A stretch of DNA of 64,000 bases from Roseburia lenta (GTDB lineage Bacteria > Bacillota > Clostridia > Lachnospirales > Lachnospiraceae): positions 296,014 through 360,013 of the forward strand of contig NZ_JACOPG010000004.1 of assembly GCF_014287435.1 (NCBI RefSeq), given 5' to 3'. Below, in pieces: positions 55,811 to 64,000 of this stretch. The stretch's first letter is position 1. Each line of letters begins with the position of its first letter. The notes below the pieces were generated by a model that saw only the letters and a list, made by a program, of their open reading frames with translations, did not search any database and was not told the DNA's origin. A program made the translations under genes and the position numbers.

Positions 55811-57041
55811 ATAAAGAAGGATACAGATGCGGCAGCGGCAGATAGACCGGCATGCCATTTTCGTAGGTCAGGCTTGGCTGACCGACAATGATAGGGCGGA
55901 GATATTCTGCCATTTTTTCTGTCACATTGTTGCCGGAGGCGTTAATGAAATCACGCGGTACGGATCTGACTTCGTTGGCGATGAGAGAAATATCCGCAAT
56001 ATCGTAGGATACCCTATAAGGCTGGTTGGATTCGCGGCGGATAATGCTCATATAACCGCTGGCTCCTTTTAAGGCATGGGCTACGGCGATGCGTCCTAAT
56101 TCCTTGGACTCCTCGATGTCCGTCAGGGAAGAAAGATGAGCGGCACATCTTTGCGGCAGATTTAACTCGATCGAGCGCACTTTGATGCCCAAGCGGTGTG
56201 CGATCAAAGTCTCTAAGGTCTTACCGGCACCGCTTAACTGGCTGTGCCCGAAAGAGTCAAGCGTCTTGGTGGAGGCGCTGATATATTTTCCGTCTTTGTC
56301 GCGGATGCCTTCGGATATGGCGATCAGGACATTTGGTTTCTTTTGCATGATCTCTTTGACATCTTCTAAAAATCTCTCGGTATCAAAGGCTGTTTCCGGC
56401 AGATAGATCAGGTCCGGCCCCAAACCATAATCGGTTCTGGCTAGGGTAGCGGCACCTGTGAGCCAGCCGGCATCACGCCCCATGATCTCGACAATCGTTA
56501 CACTTGGCAGAGGATAGATCGAAGTGTCGTAAGCAATCTCCTGCAAGGTTGTTGCGATATATTTAGCGGCAGAGCCAAAACCCGGCGTATGATCGGTCAG
56601 ACACAGATCGTTATCAATGGTCTTTGGCACGCCCATAATGGTGACGGATTTTTCATGAAGTTTTGCGTAAGTGGAAAGCTGCAGTACGGTGTCCATGGAA
56701 TCATTGCCACCAATATAAAAGAAACCGGTGATATCATTTGCCTCAAAAAAAGCAAAGATCTTTTCGTAGAGTTCGATATCGTCTGCCATCTTTGGCAGTT
56801 TATAACGGCAGGAACCAAGGTACATGGCAGGCGTCGTAGCAAGTGCCTGTAAAAAAGTCTCGTCTTCTAATTTATCGTCAAAGCAGATGATATCATTGTT
56901 TAAGATGCCAAGAATGCCATGCAGGGATCCGTAAATATGATCGTAAGAGCCACTGGTATATGCTTTTTCGATCACGCCGGAAAGGCTGGCGTTGATAGCT
57001 ACGGTCGGACCGCCGGATTGTGCGACAATGCAGTTTTTCAT
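55809..57041 (-). CDS. 6-phosphofructokinase, PPi-dependent type
   Basis: 410-residue phosphofructokinase. Substrate motifs include QSGGPT near the start, PKTIDND (140-145) and MGRDAGW. Lys140 in place of the Gly of ATP-dependent enzymes (PGTIDND) and Asp114 in the GGNDS motif both indicate use of pyrophosphate. The residue before Asp114 is Asn113, whereas most PPi and ATP enzymes have Asp there (GGDDS or GGDGS). If active, it catalyses a reversible step that spares ATP, as in many anaerobes. GGAGGA lies 9 bases before the ATG. Confidence 0.9.
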   Translation of the reverse strand: MKNCIVAQSGGPTVAINASLSGVIEKAYTSGSYDHIYGSLHGILGILNNDIICFDDKLEDETFLQALATTPAMYLGSCRYKLPKMADDIELYEKIFAFFEANDITGFFYIGGNDSMDTVLQLSTYAKLHEKSVTIMGVPKTIDNDLCLTDHTPGFGSAAKYIATTLQEIAYDTSIYPLPSVTIVEIMGRDAGWLTGAATLARTDYGLGPDLIYLPETAFDTERFLEDVKEIMQKKPNVLIAISEGIRDKDGKYISASTKTLDSFGHSQLSGAGKTLETLIAHRLGIKVRSIELNLPQRCAAHLSSLTDIEESKELGRIAVAHALKGASGYMSIIRRESNQPYRVSYDIADISLIANEVRSVPRDFINASGNNVTEKMAEYLRPIIVGQPSLTYENGMPVYLPLPHLYPSL

Positions 57042-57084
57042 AAGTAATAATCCTCCGTTTTTTGATTATTTCATATCAATTATT

Positions 57085-57103
57085 TGATTACCGCTTGTAA
57101 TCA
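57085..57103. promoter_or_regulatory. Operator-like inverted repeat at the phosphofructokinase promoter
   Basis: TGATTAC-N5-GTAATCA, a perfect 7-bp inverted repeat that overlaps the -10 box and the predicted transcription start of the minus-strand gene. Confidence 0.55.
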
Positions 57104-57128
57104 TAACGAAAATAAAAAAGGAAAACAA
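57100..57128 (-). promoter_or_regulatory. Promoter of the phosphofructokinase gene
   Basis: On the minus strand: TTGTTT (57128-57123), 17-base spacer, TATGAT (57105-57100). Confidence 0.6.
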
Positions 57129-57194
57129 GATGAGACATTAATGGTACATAACATATGGTAGGATGATCCCATCAAATGAAGGGAGACGAAAAAG

Positions 57195-57398
57195 ATGGAA
57201 TCAAAGAAAAAGGGATTAGACAGGGAAATGATCGTGGTGTGTGGCTTGGTGGCGCTTTTGGTATCGATCAGCATTATTTTTTCAGTTGCTTTATGGATGG
57301 ATCTGGATCTGTTAAAATGCAACAGCACGATTTTAGTGGCAGTCTTTTCTGTATTGACTGGTGGAATTTGGGGCATACTCTTATGCAGAAATTGTTGA
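57195..57398 (+). CDS. Small two-helix membrane protein, unknown
   Basis: 67 residues: a basic N-terminus (MESKKKGLDRE), then two hydrophobic helices (about 13-33 and 43-62). The ATG follows AAGGGAGAC at good spacing, which favours a real gene. No family is recognised. It is divergent from the phosphofructokinase gene, and its stop overlaps the -35 box of the next promoter. Confidence 0.55.
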   Translation: MESKKKGLDREMIVVCGLVALLVSISIIFSVALWMDLDLLKCNSTILVAVFSVLTGGIWGILLCRNC

Positions 57399-57423
57399 CG
57401 TAAGTCTTATAGTTTTCTATAAT
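57395..57423 (+). promoter_or_regulatory. Promoter of the membrane protein-clpC unit
   Basis: TTGACG (57395-57400), 17-base spacer and perfect TATAAT (57418-57423). No CtsR heat-shock operator (tandem GGTCAAA) is seen near it. Confidence 0.78.
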
Positions 57424-57470
57424 TTCATATGTAGAATACTCATTTGAGAAGACTTGTTGAGGTGAACATA

Positions 57471-59015
57471 ATGAATAGAAAACATAAGAATTTCATAGGT
57501 ATGCTTGTGGGCGTGCTTGCCCTTTTATCGACCTTGTCTTTTCCGTGTTTTGCGGATGGGACAACGACGATCCATATGAGTGCGGACAGTCTTTCTGTCG
57601 GTGATACCTTATCGGTTACGGTTACAGCGTCAGAGTCCGGCAGCATCAGTCTGCGCTACAATGCAGATGTTTTGCAGTTCGCCGGAAGTTCTGCTTCCTA
57701 TACGACGGATGGCAACACGATCACGTTTGAGGGGACGAGTGCAACTTTGCAATTTACGGCAGCCTCTCAGGGACAGTCCTCTTTGATCGTATCATCCCCG
57801 ACCATCACCGGAAGTTCTGCTTCCGTACAGGTTGCCGGAGGCACTGGGGATATGAATACACAGCAGACCCAGGATACACAGGATACTGCGACACAGGCGG
57901 CAGACGGACAGTTTGTCATTGATGGCGTTGCCTATGTGGTTTCCGAGCGTTACCCGGAGAGCGCGATTCCGGCAGGCTTCAGCCGTACCAGAGTGACTAT
58001 TGATGGCTATGCCTATCGGGAATTATCCAATGGATCGATCACCCTTCTTTATCTAAAGAGAGCAGATAACACGGCAGGGGATGGTGTCTTTTATCAGTAT
58101 GACGAAGCCATGAATAAGGTGACACCTTTTACCATGCTTGGTACAGCAGAACAGTATGTGGTTCTGGCAACGCCGGATAGTCTTTTGCGTGATTCTTTTA
58201 CAGAGACAACACTGACCGTTGGAGATCAGGCCTTATCTGTTTACAAAGAGGGGGATGACAGCGATTTCTATTTTGTATATGGTACCAATCAGGACGGCGT
58301 GACCGGATGGTTCCAGTATGATAATACGGATGGCAGCCTCCAGAGAGTGAATGAAGACCTGTTATCACAGGATACGACGGCAGAGGAGCCGGTGACGACT
58401 GCTGCCGGCAGTGATGAATATTTTGGAAAATGGCAGAAGCAGCGCTATCTGGTAGCGATCCTTTTGTTCGTTATTGTTGTACTTGCGGTTGTGATCATCA
58501 ATCTTTTGTTATCCCGCAGGCGCAGGGAGGAAGAAGAGGATTGGATGGATGAGGATGAGCCGAACGATCCGGATCTGGCAGGCGCAGAAGATGAAGCGAT
58601 AGAAGAAGATCTTATGGATGATCCTGCAGAGGATGAGGATGCGGATCAGGGCGCGGAAAAGACATCGATCTTTGTCAAACTGCGCAGAAATCTGCGTGAG
58701 GAAGAAGAGGACGAGTTCGACGATCTGGAGGATGATCTTTTTGAAGATGATCTGACAGATATGGAGGCAGAAGAAACTCAGCCTGAGATCGAGACGACAG
58801 AGGAAGCGCCGGAGGTCAAACGCGAAACGGCTGGCAAGGCGGCTTCGGAAGATGCTTTACAGGCGCAGCCAAACAAGAATAGACAGACGGCACCGCAGGA
58901 GCCGATTTACAGTGACATCAAGGGAACCGAGGCTTTCCAAAGCAAGGAAAATACCCGCTATAAGGGGGCTGACCTTGATGCACAGTTGGATATTCTTGAT
59001 TTAAATGACTTATAA
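57471..59015 (+). CDS. Secreted membrane-anchored protein with cohesin-like domain and acidic cytoplasmic tail
   Basis: 514 residues of unknown function. A signal peptide (about 1-30, ending near CFADG) is followed by a beta-rich domain with a cohesin-like pattern (LSVGDTLSVTVTASE, then LRYNADVLQF, about 40-125) and a second extracellular region (about 145-310). One membrane helix lies at about 325-345 with a stop-transfer RRRRE. The C-terminal tail (about 150 residues) is extremely acidic with many Asp/Glu runs, ending ADLDAQLDILDLNDL. ATG 57471 is preceded by GAGGTG; an upstream in-frame start at 57444 lacks one. clpC begins 17 bases downstream, so a link to protein quality control is possible. 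Confidence 0.7.
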   Translation: MNRKHKNFIGMLVGVLALLSTLSFPCFADGTTTIHMSADSLSVGDTLSVTVTASESGSISLRYNADVLQFAGSSASYTTDGNTITFEGTSATLQFTAASQGQSSLIVSSPTITGSSASVQVAGGTGDMNTQQTQDTQDTATQAADGQFVIDGVAYVVSERYPESAIPAGFSRTRVTIDGYAYRELSNGSITLLYLKRADNTAGDGVFYQYDEAMNKVTPFTMLGTAEQYVVLATPDSLLRDSFTETTLTVGDQALSVYKEGDDSDFYFVYGTNQDGVTGWFQYDNTDGSLQRVNEDLLSQDTTAEEPVTTAAGSDEYFGKWQKQRYLVAILLFVIVVLAVVIINLLLSRRRREEEEDWMDEDEPNDPDLAGAEDEAIEEDLMDDPAEDEDADQGAEKTSIFVKLRRNLREEEEDEFDDLEDDLFEDDLTDMEAEETQPEIETTEEAPEVKRETAGKAASEDALQAQPNKNRQTAPQEPIYSDIKGTEAFQSKENTRYKGADLDAQLDILDLNDL

Positions 59016-59032
59016 TATGGAGGCTTTATAAT

Positions 59033-61471
59033 ATGATGGAGTTGACGGAACAGGCGCAGGCAGCCTTGGCGGATGCCAAACGCTTAGCCAAACGTCTGGG
59101 AGATAATTATATAGGGACTGAGCATCTGCTGGTCGCATTGGTCAGACAGGAAGACAGTCTGGCTGCCAAGGTTTTACAGGGTCTTGGCGTATCAGAAAAG
59201 AATTTGATCGACCTGATCGAAGAACTGATCTCGCCGGAAGGCGGTATCGCTGTTGCAGAATGGGACGGCAATACACCAAAGTTAGATCAGATGCTGGCAC
59301 AGGCAGAACAGGAAGCCATTGCATGTGGTATGGATGAGATCGGTACAGAGCATCTTTTGCTTGCCATGGTGCGTATGCAGGATACAGCGGGCGCACGCAT
59401 CTTGGCATCCATGTCCGTAGATACACAGAAATTATTTGCAGAGTTGATCTCTGCTATGGGAAGAGAAGGCATTACATATAGAGAAAATAATGCCAATAAG
59501 AGAAGAAAACGCGGTGCCGGCGAGACATCTACCTTGGATCAATATGCCAGAGATCTGACAGATATGGCACGGCAGGGCAAGTTGGATCCGGTTGTCGGCA
59601 GAGAGGGTGAGATCCAGCGTGTGATCCAGATTTTGAGCCGCAGGGGCAAGAACAACCCATGCCTGATCGGGGAACCGGGTGTTGGAAAGACTGCGATCGT
59701 GGAAGGCTTGGCACAGAGGATCCAGTTAGGCATGGTGCCGGATTCTGTGGCAGATAAACGCGTGATGACACTGGATCTGTCCGGCATGGTGGCAGGTTCT
59801 AAGTATCGTGGCGAGTTTGAAGAACGTATCAAACGCGTGATCGCCGAAGTGATGCAGGCAGGAAATATCATATTATTCATAGATGAGATGCATACGATCA
59901 TCGGTGCAGGTGGTGCAGAAGGTGCGATCGACGCTTCCAATATCTTAAAGCCGGCAATGGCAAGAGGCGAGATCCAGATCATCGGTGCGACTACGATCGC
60001 AGAATACCGCAAATATGTAGAAAAAGATGCCGCCCTAGAACGCCGATTCCAGCCGGTCACGGTGGAAGAACCGACTGAAGAAGAGACAGAGGCTATCTTG
60101 CAAGGCATCAAGGAACGCTATGAAAAGCACCATGGCATTACGATTTCGGACGAAGCGGTCCATGCTGCGGTGACAATGTCGCAGCGTTATATCGCAGATC
60201 GTTTCCTGCCGGATAAGGCGATTGATCTGGTGGATGAAGCGGCTGCCAGATTACGTCTGATGGAAGTGAAAGCACCGGATCAGATGCTGACCTTGGAAGA
60301 AGAGTGCAAGGAGGCGGCTCGCGGTGTAGAAGAATGCCTGATGGCAGGGGATGTGCAAGGAGCATCTGATTGCCGCAAACAGCAGGCGACTCTGGAAAAG
60401 AAAATAAAGTCTTTGCGAAAGAGATACGAACACAGAAAAGACAAACAGCAGTTAGTTCTGACAGAGGATGATGTTGCACAGGTGGTTTCTATCTGGACCA
60501 AGATCCCGGTATCCAGATTAAATGAAAAAGAAGCTGTTCGCCTGCGCAATTTGGAAAAGACCCTGCATAAGAGAGTGGTAGGACAGGAAGATGCGGTCAG
60601 TGCTGTAGCGCGTGCGGTCAGACGAGGACGTGTAGGTCTCAAGGAGCCAAACCGCCCGATCGGTTCCTTCCTGTTCTTAGGACCGACAGGTGTTGGGAAG
60701 ACAGAGATCTCCAAGGCTTTGGCAGAGGCAGTCTTTGGAGACGAAAAAGCAATGATCCGCGTTGATATGACGGAGTATATGGAAAAGCACAGCGTATCCA
60801 AGATGATCGGTTCACCGCCAGGATATGTAGGACACGAAGAAGGCGGACAGTTGAGTGAAAAAGTGCGCCGTAATCCGTATTCGGTCGTTCTTTTTGATGA
60901 GATTGAAAAAGCACATCAGGATGTATTTAACATTTTACTTCAAGTCTTGGATGACGGACATATTACGGATTCTCAGGGACGCAAGGTTAGTTTCAAAAAT
61001 ACGATCATCATTATGACCTCCAATGCCGGAGCGCAGGCAATCGTTGAGCCGAAGAAACTGGGCTTTTCATCGGTCGAAGATGAGAAGAATAGTTATGAAT
61101 TTATGAAAAACGGCGTTATGGAAGAGGTAAAACGCATCTTTAAGCCGGAGTTCTTAAATCGAATTGACGAGACGATCGTATTCCGTTCCCTGAATAAGGA
61201 GGATATGAAGGAGATCGTGACGATCATGACCCGTTCTTTGATCGAGCGCTGCAAGACGCAGTTGGATATCGATCTGACCATCCGGGATGCGGTCAAGAAG
61301 CATCTGGTAGAGGTTTCCTATGATCCGAAATACGGAGCAAGACCATTGCGCCGGCGCATCCAGACAGATCTGGAAGATCCTTTGGCAGAACTTATTCTTT
61401 CCGGGGATGTAAAGAAGGGCAGTAAGGTCGTTGTCACGATGAGAAAAGGCAAGATCGTCTTTACTTCATAA
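59033..61471 (+). CDS. clpC: ATP-dependent Clp protease ATPase subunit ClpC
   Basis: 812-residue class I AAA+ unfoldase. It has the double Clp-N repeat (about 1-145), AAA-1 with Walker A GEPGVGKTA (about 213) and Walker B ILFIDEMHT, a middle domain with basic/acidic coiled coil (about 410-480), and AAA-2 with Walker A GPTGVGKTE (about 549) and VVLFDEIEKAH. The LGF loop (KKLGFSS, about 682) that docks onto ClpP is present. In Bacillus it follows ctsR-mcsA-mcsB; those genes are absent here. radA lies downstream as in Bacillus, with one extra gene between. TGGAGG precedes the ATG. Confidence 0.95.
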   Translation: MMELTEQAQAALADAKRLAKRLGDNYIGTEHLLVALVRQEDSLAAKVLQGLGVSEKNLIDLIEELISPEGGIAVAEWDGNTPKLDQMLAQAEQEAIACGMDEIGTEHLLLAMVRMQDTAGARILASMSVDTQKLFAELISAMGREGITYRENNANKRRKRGAGETSTLDQYARDLTDMARQGKLDPVVGREGEIQRVIQILSRRGKNNPCLIGEPGVGKTAIVEGLAQRIQLGMVPDSVADKRVMTLDLSGMVAGSKYRGEFEERIKRVIAEVMQAGNIILFIDEMHTIIGAGGAEGAIDASNILKPAMARGEIQIIGATTIAEYRKYVEKDAALERRFQPVTVEEPTEEETEAILQGIKERYEKHHGITISDEAVHAAVTMSQRYIADRFLPDKAIDLVDEAAARLRLMEVKAPDQMLTLEEECKEAARGVEECLMAGDVQGASDCRKQQATLEKKIKSLRKRYEHRKDKQQLVLTEDDVAQVVSIWTKIPVSRLNEKEAVRLRNLEKTLHKRVVGQEDAVSAVARAVRRGRVGLKEPNRPIGSFLFLGPTGVGKTEISKALAEAVFGDEKAMIRVDMTEYMEKHSVSKMIGSPPGYVGHEEGGQLSEKVRRNPYSVVLFDEIEKAHQDVFNILLQVLDDGHITDSQGRKVSFKNTIIIMTSNAGAQAIVEPKKLGFSSVEDEKNSYEFMKNGVMEEVKRIFKPEFLNRIDETIVFRSLNKEDMKEIVTIMTRSLIERCKTQLDIDLTIRDAVKKHLVEVSYDPKYGARPLRRRIQTDLEDPLAELILSGDVKKGSKVVVTMRKGKIVFTS

Positions 61472-61499
61472 TTCTAAAATTTTTATGAATATCCTTGGA

Positions 61500-61528
61500 T
61501 TTACTAGATATTTTATATCTTGTATTAT
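61500..61528 (+). promoter_or_regulatory. Possible promoter of the 61593 gene
   Basis: TTTACT (61500-61505), 17-base spacer, TATTAT (61523-61528). The spacer contains AGATAT-TTT-ATATCT (61506-61520), a perfect but A/T-rich inverted repeat. Confidence 0.4.
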
Positions 61529-61592
61529 ATAATGTTCATACATTGTAAGACAGAGAAAAGGCATTGCCTTAAAGAAGCAGGAGGAGAAGAAA

Positions 61593-62006
61593 ATGGCTGT
61601 AGTTAGCGAATTAATTCGTTGTGAGTCAGATGGTACTATTAGTTTTGGAGATTACAGTTTGGAGACCAAGTCCAAACTGGACAATGTGAGTCATCAGGGA
61701 GACTTATACAAGGTAAAGACTTTCCAGGAGATCACCAAGCTGGAGCGAAATGGTATGTTTGTATATGAATCCGTTCCGGGGACTTCCGTAGAGCATTTTC
61801 AGGCTACCGAAGATGGCGTGACATTTACGGTAGAGGGACCGGAAGACGCGCAGATCACTTTGGAACTTGAACCGGAAACCGAATATGATGTCAAGGTTGC
61901 CGGGGCTGATGCCGGTACAATGAAGACGAATTTAGGCGGTAAGTTGAATTTGAGCGTGGAATTGGATGCCGAAAGTGCGATCTCTGTAGATGTAAAAAAG
62001 TGCTAA
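61593..62006 (+). CDS. Conserved small acidic protein of unknown function
   Basis: 137 residues, soluble, no signal peptide, rich in Glu, Asp and beta-forming residues (ISFGDYSLETKSKLDN, then TFTVEGPEDAQITLELEPE). Proteins of this type occur in Lachnospiraceae, sometimes under the label endosialidase, but there is no catalytic motif here to support that name. AGGAGGAG precedes the ATG. It lies between clpC and radA with its own likely promoter and a terminator-like hairpin. Confidence 0.7.
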   Translation: MAVVSELIRCESDGTISFGDYSLETKSKLDNVSHQGDLYKVKTFQEITKLERNGMFVYESVPGTSVEHFQATEDGVTFTVEGPEDAQITLELEPETEYDVKVAGADAGTMKTNLGGKLNLSVELDAESAISVDVKKC

Positions 62007-62031
62007 AAGCATACAAGATATAATAAAAAGG

Positions 62032-62065
62032 AGATCCCCGTCATAGATTGACGAGGATCTTTCTT
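62032..62065 (+). terminator. Probable terminator before radA
   Basis: 12-base stem AGATCCCCGTCA / TGACGAGGATCT with one mismatch, 5-base loop, then TTCTT. The T-run is imperfect. Confidence 0.6.
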
Positions 62066-62132
62066 ATGTAATAGAAAGTTCACTCCGATTACATGAATAC
62101 TTAATATATAGAAGAAACCGTGAGGAAATCGA

Positions 62133-63488
62133 ATGGCAAAGGGAAAGAATAACGTATTTTTCTGTCAGGAATGTGGTTATGAATCGTCCAAATGGGTCGG
62201 ACAATGCCCGGCGTGCAAGGCATGGAACACCATGGTAGAAGAAATCGTTGATAAAAAATCCAGTGTGACACATAGACAGATCACAGAAGTACAGGTGGCA
62301 AAATTAAATGATGTCCAGTCGTCATCGGAAAAGAGGATGGATACTCATATCGAAGAGTTGAACCGTGTACTGGGCGGTGGCATTGTGCCGGGCTCTTTAG
62401 TATTGGTAGGCGGAGATCCGGGCATTGGTAAGTCGACACTCTTATTGCAGACCTGTAAGAGTCTGTCAGACCAGAAAATCGCGGTCTTGTATATTTCGGG
62501 AGAGGAATCACTGCAACAGATTAAGATGCGTGCAGACCGGATCGGTATCTTTTCTGATGAAATGGCACTTTTGTGCGAGACCAATCTGGATCTGATACAG
62601 GGCGTGATCGAAGAGCGCAAGCCACAGGTGGTTGTCATCGACTCCATCCAGACCATGTTCCGTGAAAATGTCAATTCGGCACCGGGGAGTGTTTCGCAGG
62701 TACGAGAAGCCACCAGCGTGCTGATGCGCCTAGCAAAAGAACAGGGGATCGCTATCTTTGTCGTGGGACATGTGACAAAAGAGGGGACGGTGGCAGGCCC
62801 GCGTGTACTGGAGCATATGGTAGATACGGTTCTTTATTTTGAAGGGGATCGCTATGCCAGTTATCGTATCCTGCGTGCTGTTAAAAACCGATTTGGTTCT
62901 ACGAACGAGATCGGTGTCTTTGAAATGTGCCAGTCAGGATTGCGGGAAGTTCCCAATCCGTCAGAATATATGTTGGATGGCAAACCCAAGAATGCCAGTG
63001 GTTCGATCGTTGTATGTACCATGGAAGGTACAAGACCTTTGCTGGTGGAGATACAGGCGCTGGTATGCCACAGTGCGTTTGGTATGCCAAGACGAACGGC
63101 GGCGGGCGTGGATTACAACCGCGTCAACCTTTTGATGGCAGTATTGGAAAAAAACGTGGGAGTCAGACTGGCAGACCAGGATGCTTATATCAATATTGCA
63201 GGAGGCATGAAGGTCAGTGAACCGGCAACGGATCTTGGACTGGTCCTGGCGATCATATCAAGTTTTCGCAATCGTCCGATCGCAGAAGATATGATCTGTT
63301 TTGGCGAAGTAGGCTTGAGTGGCGAAGTGAGATCTGTAAATATGGTAGAACAAAGAATAGCAGAAGCGCACAAACTGGGATTTAAGCAATGTATCCTGCC
63401 TAAAGTGTGTATGAAAAATATACAAAAGCCGGATGGAATGTTACTAAAAGGGGTTGAGAATGTGCGCGAGGCATTGGAAATCCTGTAA
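62133..63488 (+). CDS. radA: DNA repair protein RadA
   Basis: 451-residue RecA-like hexameric helicase that helps branch migration in recombination. The N-terminal zinc finger CQECG...CPACKAW is followed by an ATPase domain with Walker A GGDPGIGKST (about 92), the RadA-specific KNRFG motif (about 251), and a C-terminal Lon-protease-like domain. The ATG follows GAGGAAATC. In Bacillus it follows clpC and precedes disA; here an rRNA operon follows instead. Confidence 0.95.
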   Translation: MAKGKNNVFFCQECGYESSKWVGQCPACKAWNTMVEEIVDKKSSVTHRQITEVQVAKLNDVQSSSEKRMDTHIEELNRVLGGGIVPGSLVLVGGDPGIGKSTLLLQTCKSLSDQKIAVLYISGEESLQQIKMRADRIGIFSDEMALLCETNLDLIQGVIEERKPQVVVIDSIQTMFRENVNSAPGSVSQVREATSVLMRLAKEQGIAIFVVGHVTKEGTVAGPRVLEHMVDTVLYFEGDRYASYRILRAVKNRFGSTNEIGVFEMCQSGLREVPNPSEYMLDGKPKNASGSIVVCTMEGTRPLLVEIQALVCHSAFGMPRRTAAGVDYNRVNLLMAVLEKNVGVRLADQDAYINIAGGMKVSEPATDLGLVLAIISSFRNRPIAEDMICFGEVGLSGEVRSVNMVEQRIAEAHKLGFKQCILPKVCMKNIQKPDGMLLKGVENVREALEIL

Positions 63489-63568
63489 AAAACGAGTTTG
63501 TGCAAATTGTCAGATAAAATAGCACAATTACTGCAATCGTGCCACTTTAACAAAGTTCGACATTTCTA

Positions 63569-63598
63569 TTGACTTCTATAGGAGTGAAGTGGTACTAT
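63569..63598 (+). promoter_or_regulatory. rrn: Possible first promoter of the rRNA operon
   Basis: TTGACT (63569-63574), 18-base spacer, TACTAT (63593-63598). It is weaker than the two promoters downstream. Confidence 0.4.
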
Positions 63599-63694
63599 AA
63601 CATGGCTGGCGGGGAGAGCGGTCAGGAAGATGAGATTCTACCACAGCATGACAACTTTTTAAAAGAAGGATTTAAAAGATTAATTAAAAAGTTG

Positions 63695-63723
63695 TTGACA
63701 AGCTTCAAATCATTTGATATGAT
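63695..63723 (+). promoter_or_regulatory. rrn: rRNA operon promoter P1
   Basis: Perfect TTGACA (63695-63700), 17-base spacer, TATGAT (63718-63723), preceded by an A/T-rich UP-element-like stretch. Confidence 0.85.
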
Positions 63724-63772
63724 AATGGAGTTGTTCGGGTCACAAACGACTCGAAAATAAATAAAAAAGTTG

Positions 63773-63801
63773 TTGACAAACGACTTGATACATGATAAGA
63801 T
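63773..63801 (+). promoter_or_regulatory. rrn: rRNA operon promoter P2
   Basis: Perfect TTGACA (63773-63778), 17-base spacer, TAAGAT (63796-63801), 78 bases after P1 and also with a preceding A-tract. Confidence 0.85.
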
Positions 63802-64000
63802 ATCAAAGTTGCTGTTAGCAACCAACCTTGATAACTGAACAGTGAAACAACCTTGAAAGATTCTAAGAGAATAATTCAAGTCGATCAGAAATGATCGCAA
63901 ACGAACAGCTTTTTAAAAAGCAACCTTAAAACAGTAAGGAACGGAATGGCTCAAGAAATGAAGCCAGCGCGTTCATGAAACTGGGAAAACTTTTAAACAT
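63802..64000 (+). other. rrn: Leader of an rRNA operon, 16S gene expected just past the window
   Basis: No credible protein gene. After two strong tandem promoters the sequence resembles the leader of Firmicute rRNA operons, including AACTGAACAGTG and a processing-stem-like region at the end. The 16S start itself is not inside the window. The whole 63489-64000 stretch holds only promoters and this leader. Confidence 0.75.

Noticed and set aside
57424..57470. CtsR heat-shock operator for the clpC unit
   Set aside because: No tandem GGTCAAA-type heptads are present here or directly upstream of clpC.
63602..63760. Short reading frame (about 52 codons) after radA
   Set aside because: It runs through the rRNA P1 promoter, has no ribosome site and encodes no recognisable motif.

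Overview
The window looks like one continuous stretch of core chromosome from a low-to-mid GC anaerobic Firmicute, most probably a member of the Lachnospiraceae (Clostridia). The basis is the B. subtilis-like order cysE-cysS-mrnC-rlmB-sigH, an iscS-iscU-mnmA unit, a secG-rnr-smpB-ssrA unit, a clpC...radA unit, a type III glutamine synthetase, an anaerobe-type PPi-dependent phosphofructokinase, a short MetH, and consensus sigma-A promoters with strong Shine-Dalgarno sites throughout. There is no insertion sequence, phage or CRISPR array. Family assignments are from recognition of motifs, not from a database search.

Layout. 1-5.1 kb: a heterodimeric ABC exporter (first subunit cut by the window edge) and a membrane chemoreceptor. 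5.1-7.9 kb: metH, then tRNA-Val and tRNA-Met. 8-13.9 kb: ispF and the cysE-cysS-mrnC-rlmB-sigH run, followed by an EAL-domain protein. 13.9-19 kb: a flippase on the minus strand, iscS-iscU-mnmA, and a PHP phosphatase on the minus strand. 19-26.6 kb: gapA-pgk-tpiA, a Sel1 lipoprotein with a CapA-like protein, then gpmI. 26.6-32 kb: purC-purF-purB and gdhA. 32-35.6 kb: secG-rnr-smpB-tmRNA. 35.6-38.7 kb: a K+ channel and a Na/Pi transporter behind a Pho-box-like repeat. 38.7-50.5 kb: a nitrogen block of asnB, glnN and an ammonium transporter fused to a PII domain, then an HD protein, a broken MATE gene, azlC-azlD, glnA, an ANTAR regulator and pyrG. 50.5-57 kb: a DUF1846 protein, a purine permease, an acyltransferase-like pair and a PPi-type phosphofructokinase. 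57-64 kb: a membrane protein, clpC, a small conserved protein, radA, and then tandem promoters and the leader of an rRNA operon whose 16S gene starts beyond the window.

The most striking system is an RNA-based nitrogen circuit. Three leaders (asnB-glnN, amt-PII, glnA) each hold a small hairpin with a six-base loop of the form AA(A/T)GGC. In all three, the last bases of the loop and the 3' strand of the hairpin are also the 5' strand of an intrinsic terminator, so the two folds exclude each other. A loop with A at position 1 and G at position 4 is the known target of ANTAR antiterminators, and an ANTAR protein is encoded 32 bases downstream of glnA. Its receiver domain has Asn where the phosphorylated Asp should be, so it probably senses something other than a phosphate. 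All the targets make, import or use ammonium or glutamine.
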